A stretch of 64,000 nucleotides of DNA from Brevibacterium ravenspurgense (GTDB taxonomy: Bacteria; Actinomycetota; Actinomycetes; Actinomycetales; Brevibacteriaceae): the NCBI RefSeq assembly GCF_001584615.1, contig NZ_LQQC01000010.1:248001-312000 (forward strand), read 5' to 3'. A model generated the notes under the pieces. That model worked only from the letters and a program-made list of their open reading frames with translations. It had not been told where the DNA came from and made no database searches. Each line of letters starts with the position of its first letter. Position 1 is the stretch's first letter. Made by a program: the position numbers and the translations under genes. Positions 37,326-48,847 of the stretch are shown one piece after another.

Positions 37326-40223
37326 ATGACCGCATACGAATCCCAGATTCACAGGCCCGCCGGCGGGGGAGTGTCTCACCTCGACACGATCATCGTGCAG
37401 GGCGCCCGGGCACACAACCTCAAAAACATCGATGTCGAGGTGCCGCGGGACAGTCTCGTTGTGTTCTCCGGTCTTTCTGGCTCCGGCAAATCCTCACTCG
37501 CCTTCGACACGATCTTCGCCGAAGGGCAGCGCCGCTACGTTGAATCGCTGTCGTCTTATGCCCGCATGTTCCTCGGCCAGATGGACAAACCCGACGTTGA
37601 CATGATCGAGGGGCTCTCCCCGGCGGTGTCGATCGACCAGAAGTCCACCTCGCGCAACCCGCGTTCGACAGTCGGCACCATCACCGAGGTCTATGACTTC
37701 ATGCGCCTTCTGTGGGCGCGCATCGGCGTTCCCCACTGCCCGCAGTGCGGTGAGGAGATCTCCAGCCAAACACCCCAGCAGATCGTCGATCAGCTGCTGA
37801 CCCTGCCGGAGCGCACCAAGTTCATCGTCATGGCACCGGTAGTCAGGCAGCGCAAGGGTGAGTTCGCCGAGCTGTTCCAACAGCTCCAGAGCCAGGGCTT
37901 TTCACGAGCCTGGGTTGACGGGGAACAGATCAGCCTGAGCGAGCCGCCCACGCTGAAGAAACAGTACAAGCACGACATTTCGGTGGTCGTCGACCGCCTC
38001 ATTAGCAAGGACGGCATCCGCCAGCGGCTCACGGACTCGGTCGAAACAGCGCTGCGCACAGCTGACGGTCGCCTCGACGTTCTGCTTGTCGACTCAGACG
38101 AGATCCGCACGTTTTCCGAACACATGTCGTGCCCCAACGACCACCCGCTGACCACCGATACGATCGAGCCGCGCACTTTTTCGTTCAACTCGCCCTTCGG
38201 CGCCTGCCCCGTGTGCGACGGAATCGGAGTGCGCCTGCAGGTTGACGAGCACCTCGTCGTCCCGGATGACGAACTGACCCTCGCCGAGGGCGCCATCGCC
38301 GCGTGGTCGCACGGCAAGTCGACCATGAAGTACTTCAACCGCCTGCTCAAAGGCCTGGGCGACGAAATCGGCTTCGATCTGAAGACCCCGTGGAAAGATC
38401 TGCCGAAGAAGGTCCGCACCGCGATTCTTGAGGGCAAGGACTACAAAGTCCACGTCAAGTACCGCAACCGCTTCGGCCGTGAGCGCACCTACTCGACGGG
38501 CTTCGAAGGCGTTTTCAACTACATCCTGCGCAAGCACGGCGAAACCGAATCAGACACCGCCCGTGACCGCTACGAGGCGTACATGCGCGAAGTCCCCTGC
38601 GCGTCCTGTGACGGAACCCGCCTGAAACCGGAGGCGCTTGCCGTCACGGTGGCGGGCACCTCGATTGCGGATGTCAGCCGGATGGCGATTGATCAGGCGG
38701 CAGAGTTCCTCGGCGGCCTCGAACTGAGCGCACGTGACGCACGTATTGCCGACCAGGTGATGAAAGAGATTCGGGCGCGTCTGCAGTTCCTGCTGGACGT
38801 TGGCCTGGAATACCTGTCACTCGACCGGGCCGCCGGAACGCTGTCCGGCGGTGAGGCACAGCGGATCCGGCTTGCCACGCAGATCGGCTCCGGACTGGTC
38901 GGCGTTCTGTACGTTCTCGACGAACCGTCCATCGGCCTGCACCAGCGGGACAACCGCCGGCTCATCGACACCCTCATCAAGCTGCGGGACCTCGGCAACA
39001 CCCTCATCGTCGTCGAACACGACGAAGAGACGATCGATGCGGCGGACTGGATTGTCGATATCGGCCCGGGCGCTGGTGAACACGGTGGTCAGGTTGTCTA
39101 CTCCGGGCCCGTTAAGGGTCTGCCAGAGGCAGACGGTTCGGCAACCGGTGATTACCTTGCCGGACGTAAGAAGGTCGGCGTGCCTGATGTGCGCAGGCCG
39201 GTCGACCGCAAGCGGATGCTCGGTGTCGAGCGGGCTCGGGCGAACAACCTCAAGGACATTTCGGTCAAGTTCCCGCTGTCAGTTCTCACCGCCGTCACGG
39301 GTGTGTCCGGTTCCGGCAAGTCGACGCTGGTCAACGACATCCTGTACAGCGAGCTGGCCAACAAGCTCAACAACGCCAAGCGCGTACCCGGCCTGCATAA
39401 GCGGGTGACGGGTGTTGAAGAGCTCGACAAGGTCATCCACGTCGACCAGTCGCCCATTGGCCGCACACCCAGGTCGAATCCGGCCACCTACACGGGTGTT
39501 TTCGACCACGTGCGCCGGCTGTTCGCAGAGACTGAGACGGCACGCATGCGCGGCTATCAGCCGGGCCGCTTCTCCTTCAACGTCAAGGGCGGTCGCTGCG
39601 AGAACTGCTCCGGTGACGGCACCATCAAGATCGAAATGAACTTCCTGCCGGACGTCTACGTGCCCTGTGAAGTGTGCGGGGGAGCGCGGTACAACCGCGA
39701 AACGCTCGAAGTGAAGTTCAAGGGCAAGTCGATTGCCGAGGTACTCGACATGCCGATCGAAGAGGCGGCCGAATTCTTCGAAGCGGTTCCGGCAATTTCG
39801 CGTCACCTCAACACGCTCGTCAAGGTGGGCTTGGGCTATGTGCGCCTGGGCCAGCCGGCAACCACGCTGTCCGGCGGTGAGGCCCAGCGCGTCAAGCTCG
39901 CAGCTGAACTGCAGAAGCGCACGCGCGGTCGCGCCGTCTATGTGCTCGATGAACCGACCACGGGCCTGCACTTTGAGGACATCCGCAAGCTGCTGCTGGT
40001 GCTGCAGGGGCTGGTCGACAAGGGCAACACGGTCATCGTCATCGAGCACAATCTCGACGTGATCGCCGCGAGCGACTACATCATCGACATGGGCCCCGAA
40101 GGCGGCCGAGGTGGCGGCACGGTTGTCGCTGCCGGCACACCTGAGGAAGTGGCTCAGGTTGAGGCAAGCCACACCGGGCGCTACCTGGCTGCCATGCCGG
40201 AGATCGCGAGCCGCATTGGCTGA
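37326..40223 (+). CDS. uvrA: Excinuclease ABC subunit A
   Basis: UvrA scans DNA for bulky lesions and loads UvrB. The 965-residue protein has two ABC ATPase modules. The first has Walker [16 protein letters not shown] near 49-63, zinc-module CPQCGEE and [15 protein letters not shown], and signature [16 protein letters not shown]. The second has [15 protein letters not shown] near 659-673, a zinc finger CENCSGDGT...CEVCGGARY, and [15 protein letters not shown]. Both Walker B segments ([10 protein letters not shown] and [10 protein letters not shown]) are intact. It follows the helicase gene by 3 nt with little Shine-Dalgarno, and overlaps uvrC by 8 bp. I see no LexA operator upstream. Confidence 0.97.
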   Translation: MTAYESQIHRPAGGGVSHLDTIIVQGARAHNLKNIDVEVPRDSLVVFSGLSGSGKSSLAFDTIFAEGQRRYVESLSSYARMFLGQMDKPDVDMIEGLSPAVSIDQKSTSRNPRSTVGTITEVYDFMRLLWARIGVPHCPQCGEEISSQTPQQIVDQLLTLPERTKFIVMAPVVRQRKGEFAELFQQLQSQGFSRAWVDGEQISLSEPPTLKKQYKHDISVVVDRLISKDGIRQRLTDSVETALRTADGRLDVLLVDSDEIRTFSEHMSCPNDHPLTTDTIEPRTFSFNSPFGACPVCDGIGVRLQVDEHLVVPDDELTLAEGAIAAWSHGKSTMKYFNRLLKGLGDEIGFDLKTPWKDLPKKVRTAILEGKDYKVHVKYRNRFGRERTYSTGFEGVFNYILRKHGETESDTARDRYEAYMREVPCASCDGTRLKPEALAVTVAGTSIADVSRMAIDQAAEFLGGLELSARDARIADQVMKEIRARLQFLLDVGLEYLSLDRAAGTLSGGEAQRIRLATQIGSGLVGVLYVLDEPSIGLHQRDNRRLIDTLIKLRDLGNTLIVVEHDEETIDAADWIVDIGPGAGEHGGQVVYSGPVKGLPEADGSATGDYLAGRKKVGVPDVRRPVDRKRMLGVERARANNLKDISVKFPLSVLTAVTGVSGSGKSTLVNDILYSELANKLNNAKRVPGLHKRVTGVEELDKVIHVDQSPIGRTPRSNPATYTGVFDHVRRLFAETETARMRGYQPGRFSFNVKGGRCENCSGDGTIKIEMNFLPDVYVPCEVCGGARYNRETLEVKFKGKSIAEVLDMPIEEAAEFFEAVPAISRHLNTLVKVGLGYVRLGQPATTLSGGEAQRVKLAAELQKRTRGRAVYVLDEPTTGLHFEDIRKLLLVLQGLVDKGNTVIVIEHNLDVIAASDYIIDMGPEGGRGGGTVVAAGTPEEVAQVEASHTGRYLAAMPEIASRIG

Positions 40224-42072
40224 TCCGAGTCAGTATCGGCCGAAACCGGGTGAGATCCCCACGCTTCCGGGGGTCTACCGATTTCGCGATGACGAACGGC
40301 GGATCATCTACGTCGGCAAGGCGAAGAATCTGCGCAATCGGCTGAACTCCTATTTCGCCAATCCCGCGGGCCTGCACCCGCGGACTTTCACTATGGTCCA
40401 CACGGCTTCGTCCGTTGAGTGGACGATCGTGGAAAGCGAAGTCGAGGCGCTGCGCCTGGAATGGACGTGGATCAACGAATTCAAGCCGCGGTTCAACGTA
40501 ATGTTCCGCGACGACAAGTCTTACCCTTACCTGGCGGTCACTGTGAAGGACCGGTACCCGCGGGTTTTCGTCACTCGCGGCAAACGCCGCAAGGGTGTCA
40601 AGTACTTCGGCCCGTTCACTGCCGTGTGGGCGATCCGCGAATCGCTGGATCTGCTGCTGAAGGCATTCCCCGTTCGCACGTGCGCAAAAACAGTTTTTGA
40701 CCGTGCCGCGCGCTCGGGCAGACCGTGCCTGTTGGGCTACATCGACAAGTGCTCCGCTCCGTGTGTTGACCGGATTACCCCAGAGGCGCATCGGGAGCTT
40801 GTCGACGGTGTTACAGAGTTCATGTCCGGCAGCACCGGGAAGATCATTTCGACGCGCAAGCGGGCAATGAAAGAGGCCGCCGGCGAACTCGACTTCGAAA
40901 GAGCCGCGCAGCTGCGTGACGAAATCGAGGCTTTAGAAAAAATCGTCGACAAATCCTCCGTCATGCTGTCGCAGAACGTCGACACCGACATCTTCGGACT
41001 GACGGTCGAAGAACTCGAAGCATCAGTCCAGGTGTTCCACGTCCGCGGCGGCCGAATCCGCGGTCAGCGCGGGTGGATCATCGAACGCATGCAGGACCTC
41101 ACTGCAGCCCAGCTGACAAGTGACTACCTGCGGCAGGCATACCTGGACGTCGAAGCCGATGCCATTCCGAAGGAAATCCTCGTCGATACCCTTCCGGAAG
41201 ACCACACGGTGCTGGAAGACTGGCTCGGCGAAACGCGCGGTTCGAAGGTGACGATCAGGGTTCCCGAACGCGGGGAGAAGGCCGCAGCGCTCACAACCGT
41301 CATTGCCAACGCCGAGCAGGCGCTTGAACTGCACAAGAAACGGCGGTCGTCAGACCTGACAACGCGCAGCCAGGCGCTCAATGAAATCCAAGAGAATCTG
41401 GGATTGGAAGAAGCTCCCCTGCGCATTGAGTGCATCGACAACTCGCACTTCCACGGTGAGGACGTCGTCGGTTCACTCGTGGTGTTCGAAGACGGCCTGC
41501 CGGTCAAGCGGGACTACCGCAGGTTCTCGGTGACAGGGGACGCGGCCCGGGACGACACCTCGGCAATGTACGACGTCGTGTCCCGCAGATTCAGCCGGTA
41601 CCTGGAATCCCTGGCCAGTGAAGACGAGGATCCCAAGTTCGGCTACCGACCCTCGCTGCTCGTGGTCGACGGCGCCCTGCCGCAGGTGTCGGCTGCCAGA
41701 CGAGCACTCGATGACCTTGGTTTGGTCGACATTACAGTCGTCGGCCTGGCCAAGCGGCTCGAAGAGGTATGGGTGTCGTGGGATGACTTCCCCGTCATCT
41801 TCCCTCGCAACTCGGAAGGCCTGTTCATGCTGCAGCGCATCCGCGACGAAGCGCACCGCTTCGCCATCACCTTCCAGCGCAGCAAACGAAAGATCACCGC
41901 CTCGGCACTCGACACCGTCGAAGGCCTTGGTGCCGCCAAACGCACTGCTCTTCTTGACCACTTCGGCTCCGTCACGAAGATCAAAAAGGCCAGCGTCGAA
42001 GAGCTGACCGAAGTCAAGGGGATCGGCCCCGCTTTGGCCGAGCGCATTGTGGCCGCGTTCAGAAAAGACTGA
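40216..42072 (+). CDS. uvrC: Excinuclease ABC subunit C
   Basis: UvrC makes the 3' and 5' incisions around a UvrB-marked lesion. I choose TTG 40216, overlapping the end of uvrA, since it yields [23 protein letters not shown], the family N-terminus; the frame is open 105 bases further into uvrA. The 618 residues contain the GIY-YIG nuclease domain ([30 protein letters not shown] near 17-46), a UVR motif ([21 protein letters not shown]), the RNase H-like nuclease domain ([25 protein letters not shown]), and C-terminal helix-hairpin-helix repeats ([30 protein letters not shown]). Confidence 0.95.
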   Translation: MADPSQYRPKPGEIPTLPGVYRFRDDERRIIYVGKAKNLRNRLNSYFANPAGLHPRTFTMVHTASSVEWTIVESEVEALRLEWTWINEFKPRFNVMFRDDKSYPYLAVTVKDRYPRVFVTRGKRRKGVKYFGPFTAVWAIRESLDLLLKAFPVRTCAKTVFDRAARSGRPCLLGYIDKCSAPCVDRITPEAHRELVDGVTEFMSGSTGKIISTRKRAMKEAAGELDFERAAQLRDEIEALEKIVDKSSVMLSQNVDTDIFGLTVEELEASVQVFHVRGGRIRGQRGWIIERMQDLTAAQLTSDYLRQAYLDVEADAIPKEILVDTLPEDHTVLEDWLGETRGSKVTIRVPERGEKAAALTTVIANAEQALELHKKRRSSDLTTRSQALNEIQENLGLEEAPLRIECIDNSHFHGEDVVGSLVVFEDGLPVKRDYRRFSVTGDAARDDTSAMYDVVSRRFSRYLESLASEDEDPKFGYRPSLLVVDGALPQVSAARRALDDLGLVDITVVGLAKRLEEVWVSWDDFPVIFPRNSEGLFMLQRIRDEAHRFAITFQRSKRKITASALDTVEGLGAAKRTALLDHFGSVTKIKKASVEELTEVKGIGPALAERIVAAFRKD

Positions 42073-42105
42073 AAGAATCAGGCGGGGAAGCAATAAGGAG
42101 AACGC

Positions 42106-42978
42106 ATGACCACCAATCAGCGTGACACTGTGCTCGTCGTGACGGGCATGTCCGGTGCCGGACGTTCAACCGCGGCGAAGGCCCTCGAAGACATGGGCTG
42201 GTACGTTGTGGACAATCTGCCGCCGCAGATGATCAGCGGTCTTGTCGACCTTGTAAGCCGAGTCGACGGCGACGCCCCGAAGGTCGCGGTCGTTGCCGAT
42301 GTCCGAGGGCGCGGCATGTTCACAACGCTCAAAGACACGCTGCGTAACCTGCATGGCCCCGAGGGCATTCGCATTCTCTATCTTGACGCCAACGACGACG
42401 CCCTTGTGCGCCGCTACGAATCTGTTCGCCGCCCTCACCCGCTGCAGGGGGACGGCACGATTGTCGACGGGCTCCAAGCTGAGCGCAGCGAGCTTGAACC
42501 GGTGCGCTCCAGCGCTGATGTCATCATCGACACGTCCGACCTCAACGTTCACCAGCTGAGCGATGAAATCCGCCGTCTGTTCGACAAGGACGGGTCATCT
42601 GCTTTGCGCTTGACCGTTATGAGCTTTGGATTCAAATACGGCACCCCGAAAGACGCCGACTACGTGGCCGACGTGCGCTTCCTGCCGAACCCCTTCTGGG
42701 TGCCGGAACTCAAATCGCTGCGCGGAACAGATGAGCCGGTCGCCGAATACGTTCTCACACAGCCTCGCGCCCAAGACTTCATTGACCGCTACGTGTCGGC
42801 CCTGGAAATCGTCATTGACGGCTATTTGGCCGACCACCGTCCCTACGCGACGATCGCCATTGGCTGCACCGGCGGCAAACACCGCTCTGTCGCTGTGGCC
42901 GAAGCCATTCACCGTCGCTTGGCGGAACTGACGAACGCGTCCGTCACTCTGCGCCACCGTGATCTGGGGAAGGAATGA
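42106..42978 (+). CDS. rapZ: RapZ-family nucleotide-binding adaptor protein
   Basis: RapZ (YvcJ) binds nucleotides; in enterobacteria it guides RNase E to the GlmZ sRNA and senses glucosamine-6-phosphate, but its role in actinobacteria is unclear. The 290 residues have Walker A GMSGAGRSTAA near 14-24 (Arg in place of the usual Lys, common in this phylum), VVDNLPPQMI, a central segment with VRRPHPLQGDG, and the C-terminal binding site IGCTGGKHRSVAVAE near 249-263. The ATG has AAGGAGAACGC upstream. The order rapZ-yvcK-whiA is conserved in Gram-positive bacteria. Confidence 0.94.
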   Translation: MTTNQRDTVLVVTGMSGAGRSTAAKALEDMGWYVVDNLPPQMISGLVDLVSRVDGDAPKVAVVADVRGRGMFTTLKDTLRNLHGPEGIRILYLDANDDALVRRYESVRRPHPLQGDGTIVDGLQAERSELEPVRSSADVIIDTSDLNVHQLSDEIRRLFDKDGSSALRLTVMSFGFKYGTPKDADYVADVRFLPNPFWVPELKSLRGTDEPVAEYVLTQPRAQDFIDRYVSALEIVIDGYLADHRPYATIAIGCTGGKHRSVAVAEAIHRRLAELTNASVTLRHRDLGKE

Positions 42979-42979
42979 C

Positions 42980-43993
42980 ATGGAACCCCCGGTCACAACA
43001 GCGGAGCTTCCGCTGTATCTGAAGCATCCCGCCAAGCGCTCCGGCCCGAAGGTCGTGTCTTTCGGCGGCGGTCACGGCCTGTACGCAGCCCTGCGGGCGT
43101 TTCGCCTGCTGACGGAGGACCTCGTTGCGGTTGTCACAGTCGCTGACGACGGTGGTTCCTCCGGACGTCTGCGTCAGGAGTTCGGCGGTCTGCCGCCGGG
43201 GGACCTGCGCATGGCTCTGGCCGCTCTGACGGATGACAGCGAATGGGGCCGCATCTGGCGCGACGTTATTCAGCACCGCTTCGCTTCCACGGGTCCCCTC
43301 GACGGCCACTCGGTGGGCAATCTTCTCATTAGCGCCCTGTGGCAGATCCATGGGGACGAAGTCGACGGCCTCGACTGGGTGGCCCGCCTGCTGCGCGCTC
43401 ACGGCCGAGTTCTGCCCATGTCGTCGCTGCCGCTGACGATCGAAGCCGACGTTGCCGACAGCCATGGCTCAGTCGGTGTTATACGCGGGCAGTCTCAGAT
43501 TGCCTCGAGTCAGGGGACCGTGTCTCAAGTGCGGCTCGATCCCGCCGCGCCGCCGGCGCGGTCGGAGACAATTGCCGAGGTGGAGCAGGCCGATGTTCTC
43601 AACCTCGGCCCCGGATCGTGGTACACCTCGGTCATGCCGCACCTGTTGGTGCCGGAACTGGCCAAGGCGATCTGCACCTCGTCAGCTGTGAAGTCGCTCA
43701 CCCTCAACCTGCCGGGAGCATCAGCAGAAACCCGGGGGCTGAGTCTGACTGACCACCTGGAATCGCTGAAAGAGCACGCGCCGGGATTGCACTTCGACTA
43801 CATTCTGGTCGACGAAACAGCAGCCGCGGAGGAAAAAGGTCTGCGAGAGGCAGCGGAAAAGCTCTTTTCGGCAACGCTGTGGGAGCGTCCACTGGCCGCG
43901 CGTATCCGCGGCCAGCACGACACGCTGAAGCTGGCTGCCTGCTATCGCGATATGTTTGTCAACGCCGGTCTGAAGACCGATGAACAGTGGTGA
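42980..43993 (+). CDS. yvcK: YvcK/CofD-like gluconeogenesis factor
   Basis: YvcK (CuvA in mycobacteria) binds UDP-sugars and is needed for growth on gluconeogenic carbon and for cell shape. The 337-residue protein has KVVSFGGGHGLYAALRAFR near 25-43, VTVADDGGSSGRLR near 57-70, LPPGDLRMALAALTDD, LDGHSVGNLLI, and LGPGSWYTSVMPHLL. I take ATG 42980, one base after the rapZ stop and preceded by GGGGAAGGA; an in-frame ATG at 42959 is inside rapZ. Its place next to whiA and before glycolytic genes fits a link between carbon flow and envelope growth. Confidence 0.93.
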   Translation: MEPPVTTAELPLYLKHPAKRSGPKVVSFGGGHGLYAALRAFRLLTEDLVAVVTVADDGGSSGRLRQEFGGLPPGDLRMALAALTDDSEWGRIWRDVIQHRFASTGPLDGHSVGNLLISALWQIHGDEVDGLDWVARLLRAHGRVLPMSSLPLTIEADVADSHGSVGVIRGQSQIASSQGTVSQVRLDPAAPPARSETIAEVEQADVLNLGPGSWYTSVMPHLLVPELAKAICTSSAVKSLTLNLPGASAETRGLSLTDHLESLKEHAPGLHFDYILVDETAAAEEKGLREAAEKLFSATLWERPLAARIRGQHDTLKLAACYRDMFVNAGLKTDEQW

Positions 43994-44009
43994 CTGAGGA
44001 AGGAACCCC

Positions 44010-44993
44010 ATGTCCCTGACCGCAAAGGTCAAAGACGAACTCACCCGGGTGGAAGAACGCCGTTCGCCCGCCCGCAAAGCTGAGGTCGCGTCGACGCTGC
44101 GCTTCGCGTCGGCTCTGCACATTGTGGCCGGTTCAATCGTCATCGAAGCTGAACTCGACACTGCGGCGGCAGCCCGCCGCCTGTACGGCGAAATCGCAAC
44201 CCTCTACGGTGCATCGCCCGAAGTCGCCGTCATGGGAGCCTCGGGCCTGAACAAGCGCGAACGCTACATCGTGCGCGTCACCGCCGAAGGGCCGGCACTG
44301 GCCCGCCAGACGGGCCTGATCGACAACCGCGGCCGCCCAGTCCGGGGCCTGCCGCCGGCCGTTGTCAACGGTTCCATCAACGATTCGAAGGCCGCATGGC
44401 GAGGTGCGTTCCTCGCTCACGGTTCGCTCACCGAACCGGGCCGGTCATCAGCTCTCGAAGTCACGTGCCCCGGACCGGAAGCGGCACTGGCCCTCGTCGG
44501 TGCTGCTCGCCGCCTGGGCATCATCGCGAAGGCCCGCGAAGTCCGCGGAGTCGACCGGGTGGTCATCCGTGACGGTGAAGCAATCGGCGAACTTCTTGAA
44601 GCCATGGGCGCGACCGAGGTGCGCAAAGAGTGGGAAGAAGGTCGCCAGCGCCGTGAAGTCCGCGCCACCGCCAACCGCCTGGCGAACTTCGACGATGCCA
44701 ACCTGCGCCGCAGCGCCCGTGCCGCTGTCGCAGCCGGCGCCCGCGTTGAGCGAGCACTCGAGATTCTCGGTGACGATGTTCCCGATCACCTCCGCTACGC
44801 TGGGAAGCTGAGGCTCAAGCACAAGCAGGCCTCGCTGGAAGAGCTCGGCCAGCTGGCCGATCCGCCCATGACAAAAGACGCCATTGCCGGCCGTGTTCGC
44901 AGGCTGCTGGCCACCGCGGACAAAAAGGCTGAAGAAATGGGCGTTCCCGACACGAAGGCCAGCCTCACCCCCGAAATGCTCGACGACGTCTGA
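44010..44993 (+). CDS. whiA: WhiA transcriptional regulator
   Basis: WhiA is a DNA-binding protein found in almost all Gram-positive bacteria; in Streptomyces it controls sporulation with WhiB, elsewhere it affects cell division. The 327 residues show the N-terminal LAGLIDADG-homing-endonuclease-like domain ([13 protein letters not shown] at 2-14, [17 protein letters not shown], then [22 protein letters not shown]) and a C-terminal helix-turn-helix ([33 protein letters not shown] as a longer block, near 268-300). The endonuclease catalytic residues are not expected to be functional. The ATG has GAGGAAGGAACCCC upstream. Confidence 0.95.
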   Translation: MSLTAKVKDELTRVEERRSPARKAEVASTLRFASALHIVAGSIVIEAELDTAAAARRLYGEIATLYGASPEVAVMGASGLNKRERYIVRVTAEGPALARQTGLIDNRGRPVRGLPPAVVNGSINDSKAAWRGAFLAHGSLTEPGRSSALEVTCPGPEAALALVGAARRLGIIAKAREVRGVDRVVIRDGEAIGELLEAMGATEVRKEWEEGRQRREVRATANRLANFDDANLRRSARAAVAAGARVERALEILGDDVPDHLRYAGKLRLKHKQASLEELGQLADPPMTKDAIAGRVRRLLATADKKAEEMGVPDTKASLTPEMLDDV

Positions 44994-46046
<1,053 letters not shown>

Positions 46047-46071
46047 ACAACGGCACTGAGAAAAGGACACT

Positions 46072-47292
46072 ATGCAGACTCTCACCAATCCGAGCGACTT
46101 CGCCGGCAAGCGCGTCATCGTTCGTTCTGACCTCAACGTGCCGATGGACGGCGACACCATCACCGACCCCGGCCGAATCGAGGCCTCCGCTCCGACCATC
46201 GCCTCGTTGGCCGAAGCGGGTGCTCGCGTCATCGTCATTGCGCACCTGGGCCGTCCAAAGGGCGAACCGAACCCCGAGTTCAGCCTTGGTCCGGTAGCCC
46301 CGGCACTGGCTGAGGCCATCGGCCGTCCGGTGCAGTTCGCCACGGACACCGTGGGTGAAGACGCAGCAGCCCGCGCTGGCGCGCTGGCCGACGGCGAAGT
46401 CCTGCTGTTGGAGAACCTGCGCTTCAACCCGGGCGAAACATCGAAGGACGATGCCGAACGCGGCGCCTTCGCGGACCAGCTGGCAGCCCTGGGGGAGGCC
46501 TTCGTCTCTGACGGTTTCGGTGTTGTTCACCGCAAGCAGGCCAGCGTGTTCGACCTTCCTGCACGCCTTCCGCACTTCGCGGGCGGTCTCGTCGCCGCTG
46601 AAGTCGAAGTGAGCGAACGCCTGCTGCACGATCCCAAGCGTCCCTACGCGGTTGTCCTCGGCGGTTCGAAGGTGTCGGACAAGCTCGGCGTTATCGATTC
46701 GCTCATTGATCGTGCTGATTCGCTGCTGATCGGTGGCGGTATGGTCTTCACCTTCCTCAAAGCCCAGGGCTTCGAGATCGGGTCTTCGCTGCTGGAAGAG
46801 GACCAGATCGACACCGTCAAGGGCTACCTCGAAAAGGCCGAAAAGGCCGGTGTTGACATCGTGCTGCCCACCGACATTGTCATGGCGGAAAAGTTCGGTG
46901 CGGACGCGCAGCATTGGGTTGCACCGGTTGACGCACTCGAGGACACCCCGGCCGGTGCGGATGCTCTTGGCCTCGACATCGGGCCGGAATCCGCGGCGCA
47001 CTTCGCTGAGATCATCAAGCAGGCCAAGACCGTCTTCTGGAACGGTCCCATGGGAGTCTTTGAAATCCCGGCTTTCGCGGCCGGCACCAAGGCGGTAGCC
47101 GAGGCGCTGACCACCGTCCACGGTTCCGAGGCCGATGGCCGGCTCACAGTTGTCGGCGGGGGAGACTCCGCCGCGGCGGTGCGCTCTCTCGGCTTCTCCG
47201 ATGACGACTTCGGCCACATCTCGACCGGCGGCGGTGCGAGCCTCGAATACCTCGAAGGCAAAGAACTGCCCGGACTGACAGCACTCAACTGA
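46072..47292 (+). CDS. pgk: Phosphoglycerate kinase
   Basis: Pgk makes ATP from 1,3-bisphosphoglycerate. The 406 residues contain [16 protein letters not shown] near 14-29, [73 protein letters not shown], and the nucleotide loop [13 protein letters not shown]. The ATG at 46072 follows GAAAAGGACACT, 25 nt after gap, and tpiA begins 10 nt downstream. Confidence 0.97.
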   Translation: MQTLTNPSDFAGKRVIVRSDLNVPMDGDTITDPGRIEASAPTIASLAEAGARVIVIAHLGRPKGEPNPEFSLGPVAPALAEAIGRPVQFATDTVGEDAAARAGALADGEVLLLENLRFNPGETSKDDAERGAFADQLAALGEAFVSDGFGVVHRKQASVFDLPARLPHFAGGLVAAEVEVSERLLHDPKRPYAVVLGGSKVSDKLGVIDSLIDRADSLLIGGGMVFTFLKAQGFEIGSSLLEEDQIDTVKGYLEKAEKAGVDIVLPTDIVMAEKFGADAQHWVAPVDALEDTPAGADALGLDIGPESAAHFAEIIKQAKTVFWNGPMGVFEIPAFAAGTKAVAEALTTVHGSEADGRLTVVGGGDSAAAVRSLGFSDDDFGHISTGGGASLEYLEGKELPGLTALN

Positions 47293-47302
47293 AAGCACAG
47301 TA

Positions 47303-48094
47303 ATGACCCGCAAACCACTCCTGGCCGGCAACTGGAAGATGAACAACGATCATCTCGAGGCGATCGCCTCGGTCCAGAAGCTGGCATGGTCGCTGCGCGA
47401 CGCGCGCTTCGACGGCTCGACCGCTGACATCGCAGTGATCCCACCGTTCACCGATATCCGTTCGGTGCAGACACTCGTCCAGGCCGACAAGGTTCCAGTG
47501 TCTTACGGGGCACAGGACCTCTCAGTTCACGACGAAGGCGCCTACACCGGCGAAATCAGCGGTCGTTTCCTCAGCCAGCTGGGCTGCGAGTACGTTGTCG
47601 TCGGCCACTCCGAGCGCCGTGCACACCACGGTGAGGACGACGCGCTCGTCGGTCAGAAGGTTCGCGCCGCGCGGCGCCACGGGCTTACGCCGATTCTCTG
47701 TGTGGGCGAACCGCAGGAAGTCCGTGCAGAGGGAAGCCACATCGAGTACACCCTGTCGCAGGTAACTGGGGCGCTTGAAGGACAGTCTGCGGACGACCTT
47801 GAAGGACTCGTCATCGCCTATGAACCCGTGTGGGCTATCGGCACGGGCGAAACCGCAACGGCTGAGGACGCCGGCACGATGGCTACGGCCGTCCGCGGGC
47901 TCTTGAGTGACTCCTACGGGGATGCATTCGCGCAGTCGGTGCGCATTCTGTACGGCGGTTCCGTCAACCAGGACAATGTCGGCGACATCATGCGCCAGGC
48001 TGATGTCGATGGTGCCCTTGTCGGAGGAGCGAGCCTCGATCCGACAGGTTTCGCCACGCTGTGCCTGAGCGCTGTACGAGCCACGGCTGACTGA
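47303..48094 (+). CDS. tpiA: Triosephosphate isomerase
   Basis: TpiA interconverts dihydroxyacetone phosphate and glyceraldehyde 3-phosphate. The 263-residue barrel has [11 protein letters not shown] (N-terminal Lys of the active site), [13 protein letters not shown] with the electrophilic His, [18 protein letters not shown] with the catalytic Glu, and the phosphate loop [11 protein letters not shown]. The ATG has weak AAAGCACAG upstream and is 10 nt after pgk. The stop is immediately followed by the likely secG -10 hexamer. Confidence 0.97.
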   Translation: MTRKPLLAGNWKMNNDHLEAIASVQKLAWSLRDARFDGSTADIAVIPPFTDIRSVQTLVQADKVPVSYGAQDLSVHDEGAYTGEISGRFLSQLGCEYVVVGHSERRAHHGEDDALVGQKVRAARRHGLTPILCVGEPQEVRAEGSHIEYTLSQVTGALEGQSADDLEGLVIAYEPVWAIGTGETATAEDAGTMATAVRGLLSDSYGDAFAQSVRILYGGSVNQDNVGDIMRQADVDGALVGGASLDPTGFATLCLSAVRATAD

Positions 48095-48100
48095 TAGGAT
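48095..48100 (+). promoter_or_regulatory. Putative -10 element (TAGGAT) of secG, leaderless
   Basis: TAGGAT begins one base after the tpiA stop codon and ends 7 nt before the secG GTG. Confidence 0.55.
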
Positions 48101-48107
48101 ATCCGGC

Positions 48108-48350
48108 GTGACTATTCTGACGTGGATTCTGACAGGCGTACTCGTGCTCTCGAGCTTCATTCTTGTGCTGTTCATTCTTCTGCACAAAGGCAAGGGCGGC
48201 GGCATGTCCGACATGTTCGGCGGCGGCATGAGCGCCAACCTTGGTGCGTCCGGTGTCGCTGAAGGCAACCTCAACAGGTTCACCGCGCTCACCGCGATCG
48301 TGTGGGTTGCCGCCATTGTTCTTCTGGGACTTATCGTCCGTTTCCAGTAA
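48108..48350 (+). CDS. secG: Preprotein translocase subunit SecG
   Basis: SecG joins SecY and SecE in the protein-export channel. The 80-residue product has two membrane helices (ILTWILTGVLVLSSFILVLFILL near 3-25, and ALTAIVWVAAIVLLGLIV near 60-77) with the glycine-rich loop KGKGGGMSDMFGGGMSANLG between them, the SecG hallmark. The GTG start has no Shine-Dalgarno but a TAGGAT hexamer 7 nt upstream. The gap-pgk-tpiA-secG order is widespread in actinobacteria. Confidence 0.94.
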   Translation: MTILTWILTGVLVLSSFILVLFILLHKGKGGGMSDMFGGGMSANLGASGVAEGNLNRFTALTAIVWVAAIVLLGLIVRFQ

Positions 48351-48365
48351 GAGGGCTGATCTCTG

Positions 48366-48398
48366 AAGCGCCGCTGCCCGTGTGGCAGCGGCGCTTTT
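48366..48398 (+). terminator. Terminator after secG
   Basis: A 13-bp stem (48366-48378 with 48384-48396), 5-nt loop and a short T run end the glycolytic-secG transcript. Confidence 0.9.
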
Positions 48399-48403
48399 GT
48401 GCT

Positions 48404-48763
48404 GTCCGGAGGCTTTCTGCTCGGGCTTAAGTCCGAGGTGCCGCCCCGGCTGGGGGCAGAACATACCTCGGCACTGGACCTCCGCCTCGTGAGTATCCCG
48501 CACATGATGAGGCAGCTGTTACTGGCACCCCGCCTCGGCAGCGTCCCGCAACAGCGGCCACCGCGGTTGGTACAGGAACCAAATCTTCACTTCCGGCACC
48601 GGCTGCCCACGCTTCAGCAACAGAAACTCCCGTCAGCAGTTGTTGCTAAGGCGCAGACTCCGGCTGCCGGGAGTTTCTGCGCGGCTAAGGAGTGGATCTG
48701 CTGCCGATGGGAGGATTCCAGGTGAGGGGAATGGCGCGGAAGGCGCACGTAGGAAGTTTTGAC
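48404..48763 (+). other. Gene-free structured interval after secG
   Basis: This stretch has no convincing reading frame but several strong inverted repeats. CCGAGGT (48433-48439) can pair with ACCTCGG (48464-48470), or GTGCCG with CGGCAC in an alternative fold. CAGAAACTCCCG (48621-48632) pairs perfectly with CGGGAGTTTCTG (48668-48679). It also holds one CCTCGTG motif. I could not match it to RNase P RNA, tmRNA, SRP RNA or 6S RNA by their landmark sequences. A small RNA gene or element remnant is possible; strand is unknown. Confidence 0.4.
48483..48493 (+). repeat. Intergenic CCTCGTG motif, copy 7
   Basis: CGCCTCGTGAG in the secG-symporter interval, 15 identical bases with copy 5. Confidence 0.5.
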
Positions 48764-48812
48764 GAACGACTGAGGGCCCCGCAGCACATGGCTGCGGGGC
48801 CCTCAGTCGTTC
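48764..48812 (-). terminator. Terminator of the AGCS symporter gene
   Basis: A perfect 22-bp stem (48764-48785 with 48791-48812) and 5-nt loop, about 35 nt past the minus-strand stop. No clear U tract follows on either strand, so it may be an I-shaped actinobacterial terminator. Confidence 0.8.
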
Positions 48813-48847
48813 AGGCGGAAAGCTCCGCCGTGCGTTTCAAGCTGTTG

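Noticed and set aside
48404-48763. Known structured RNA (RNase P RNA, tmRNA, SRP RNA, 6S RNA)
   Set aside because: None of the landmark sequences that I know for these RNAs is present on either strand.
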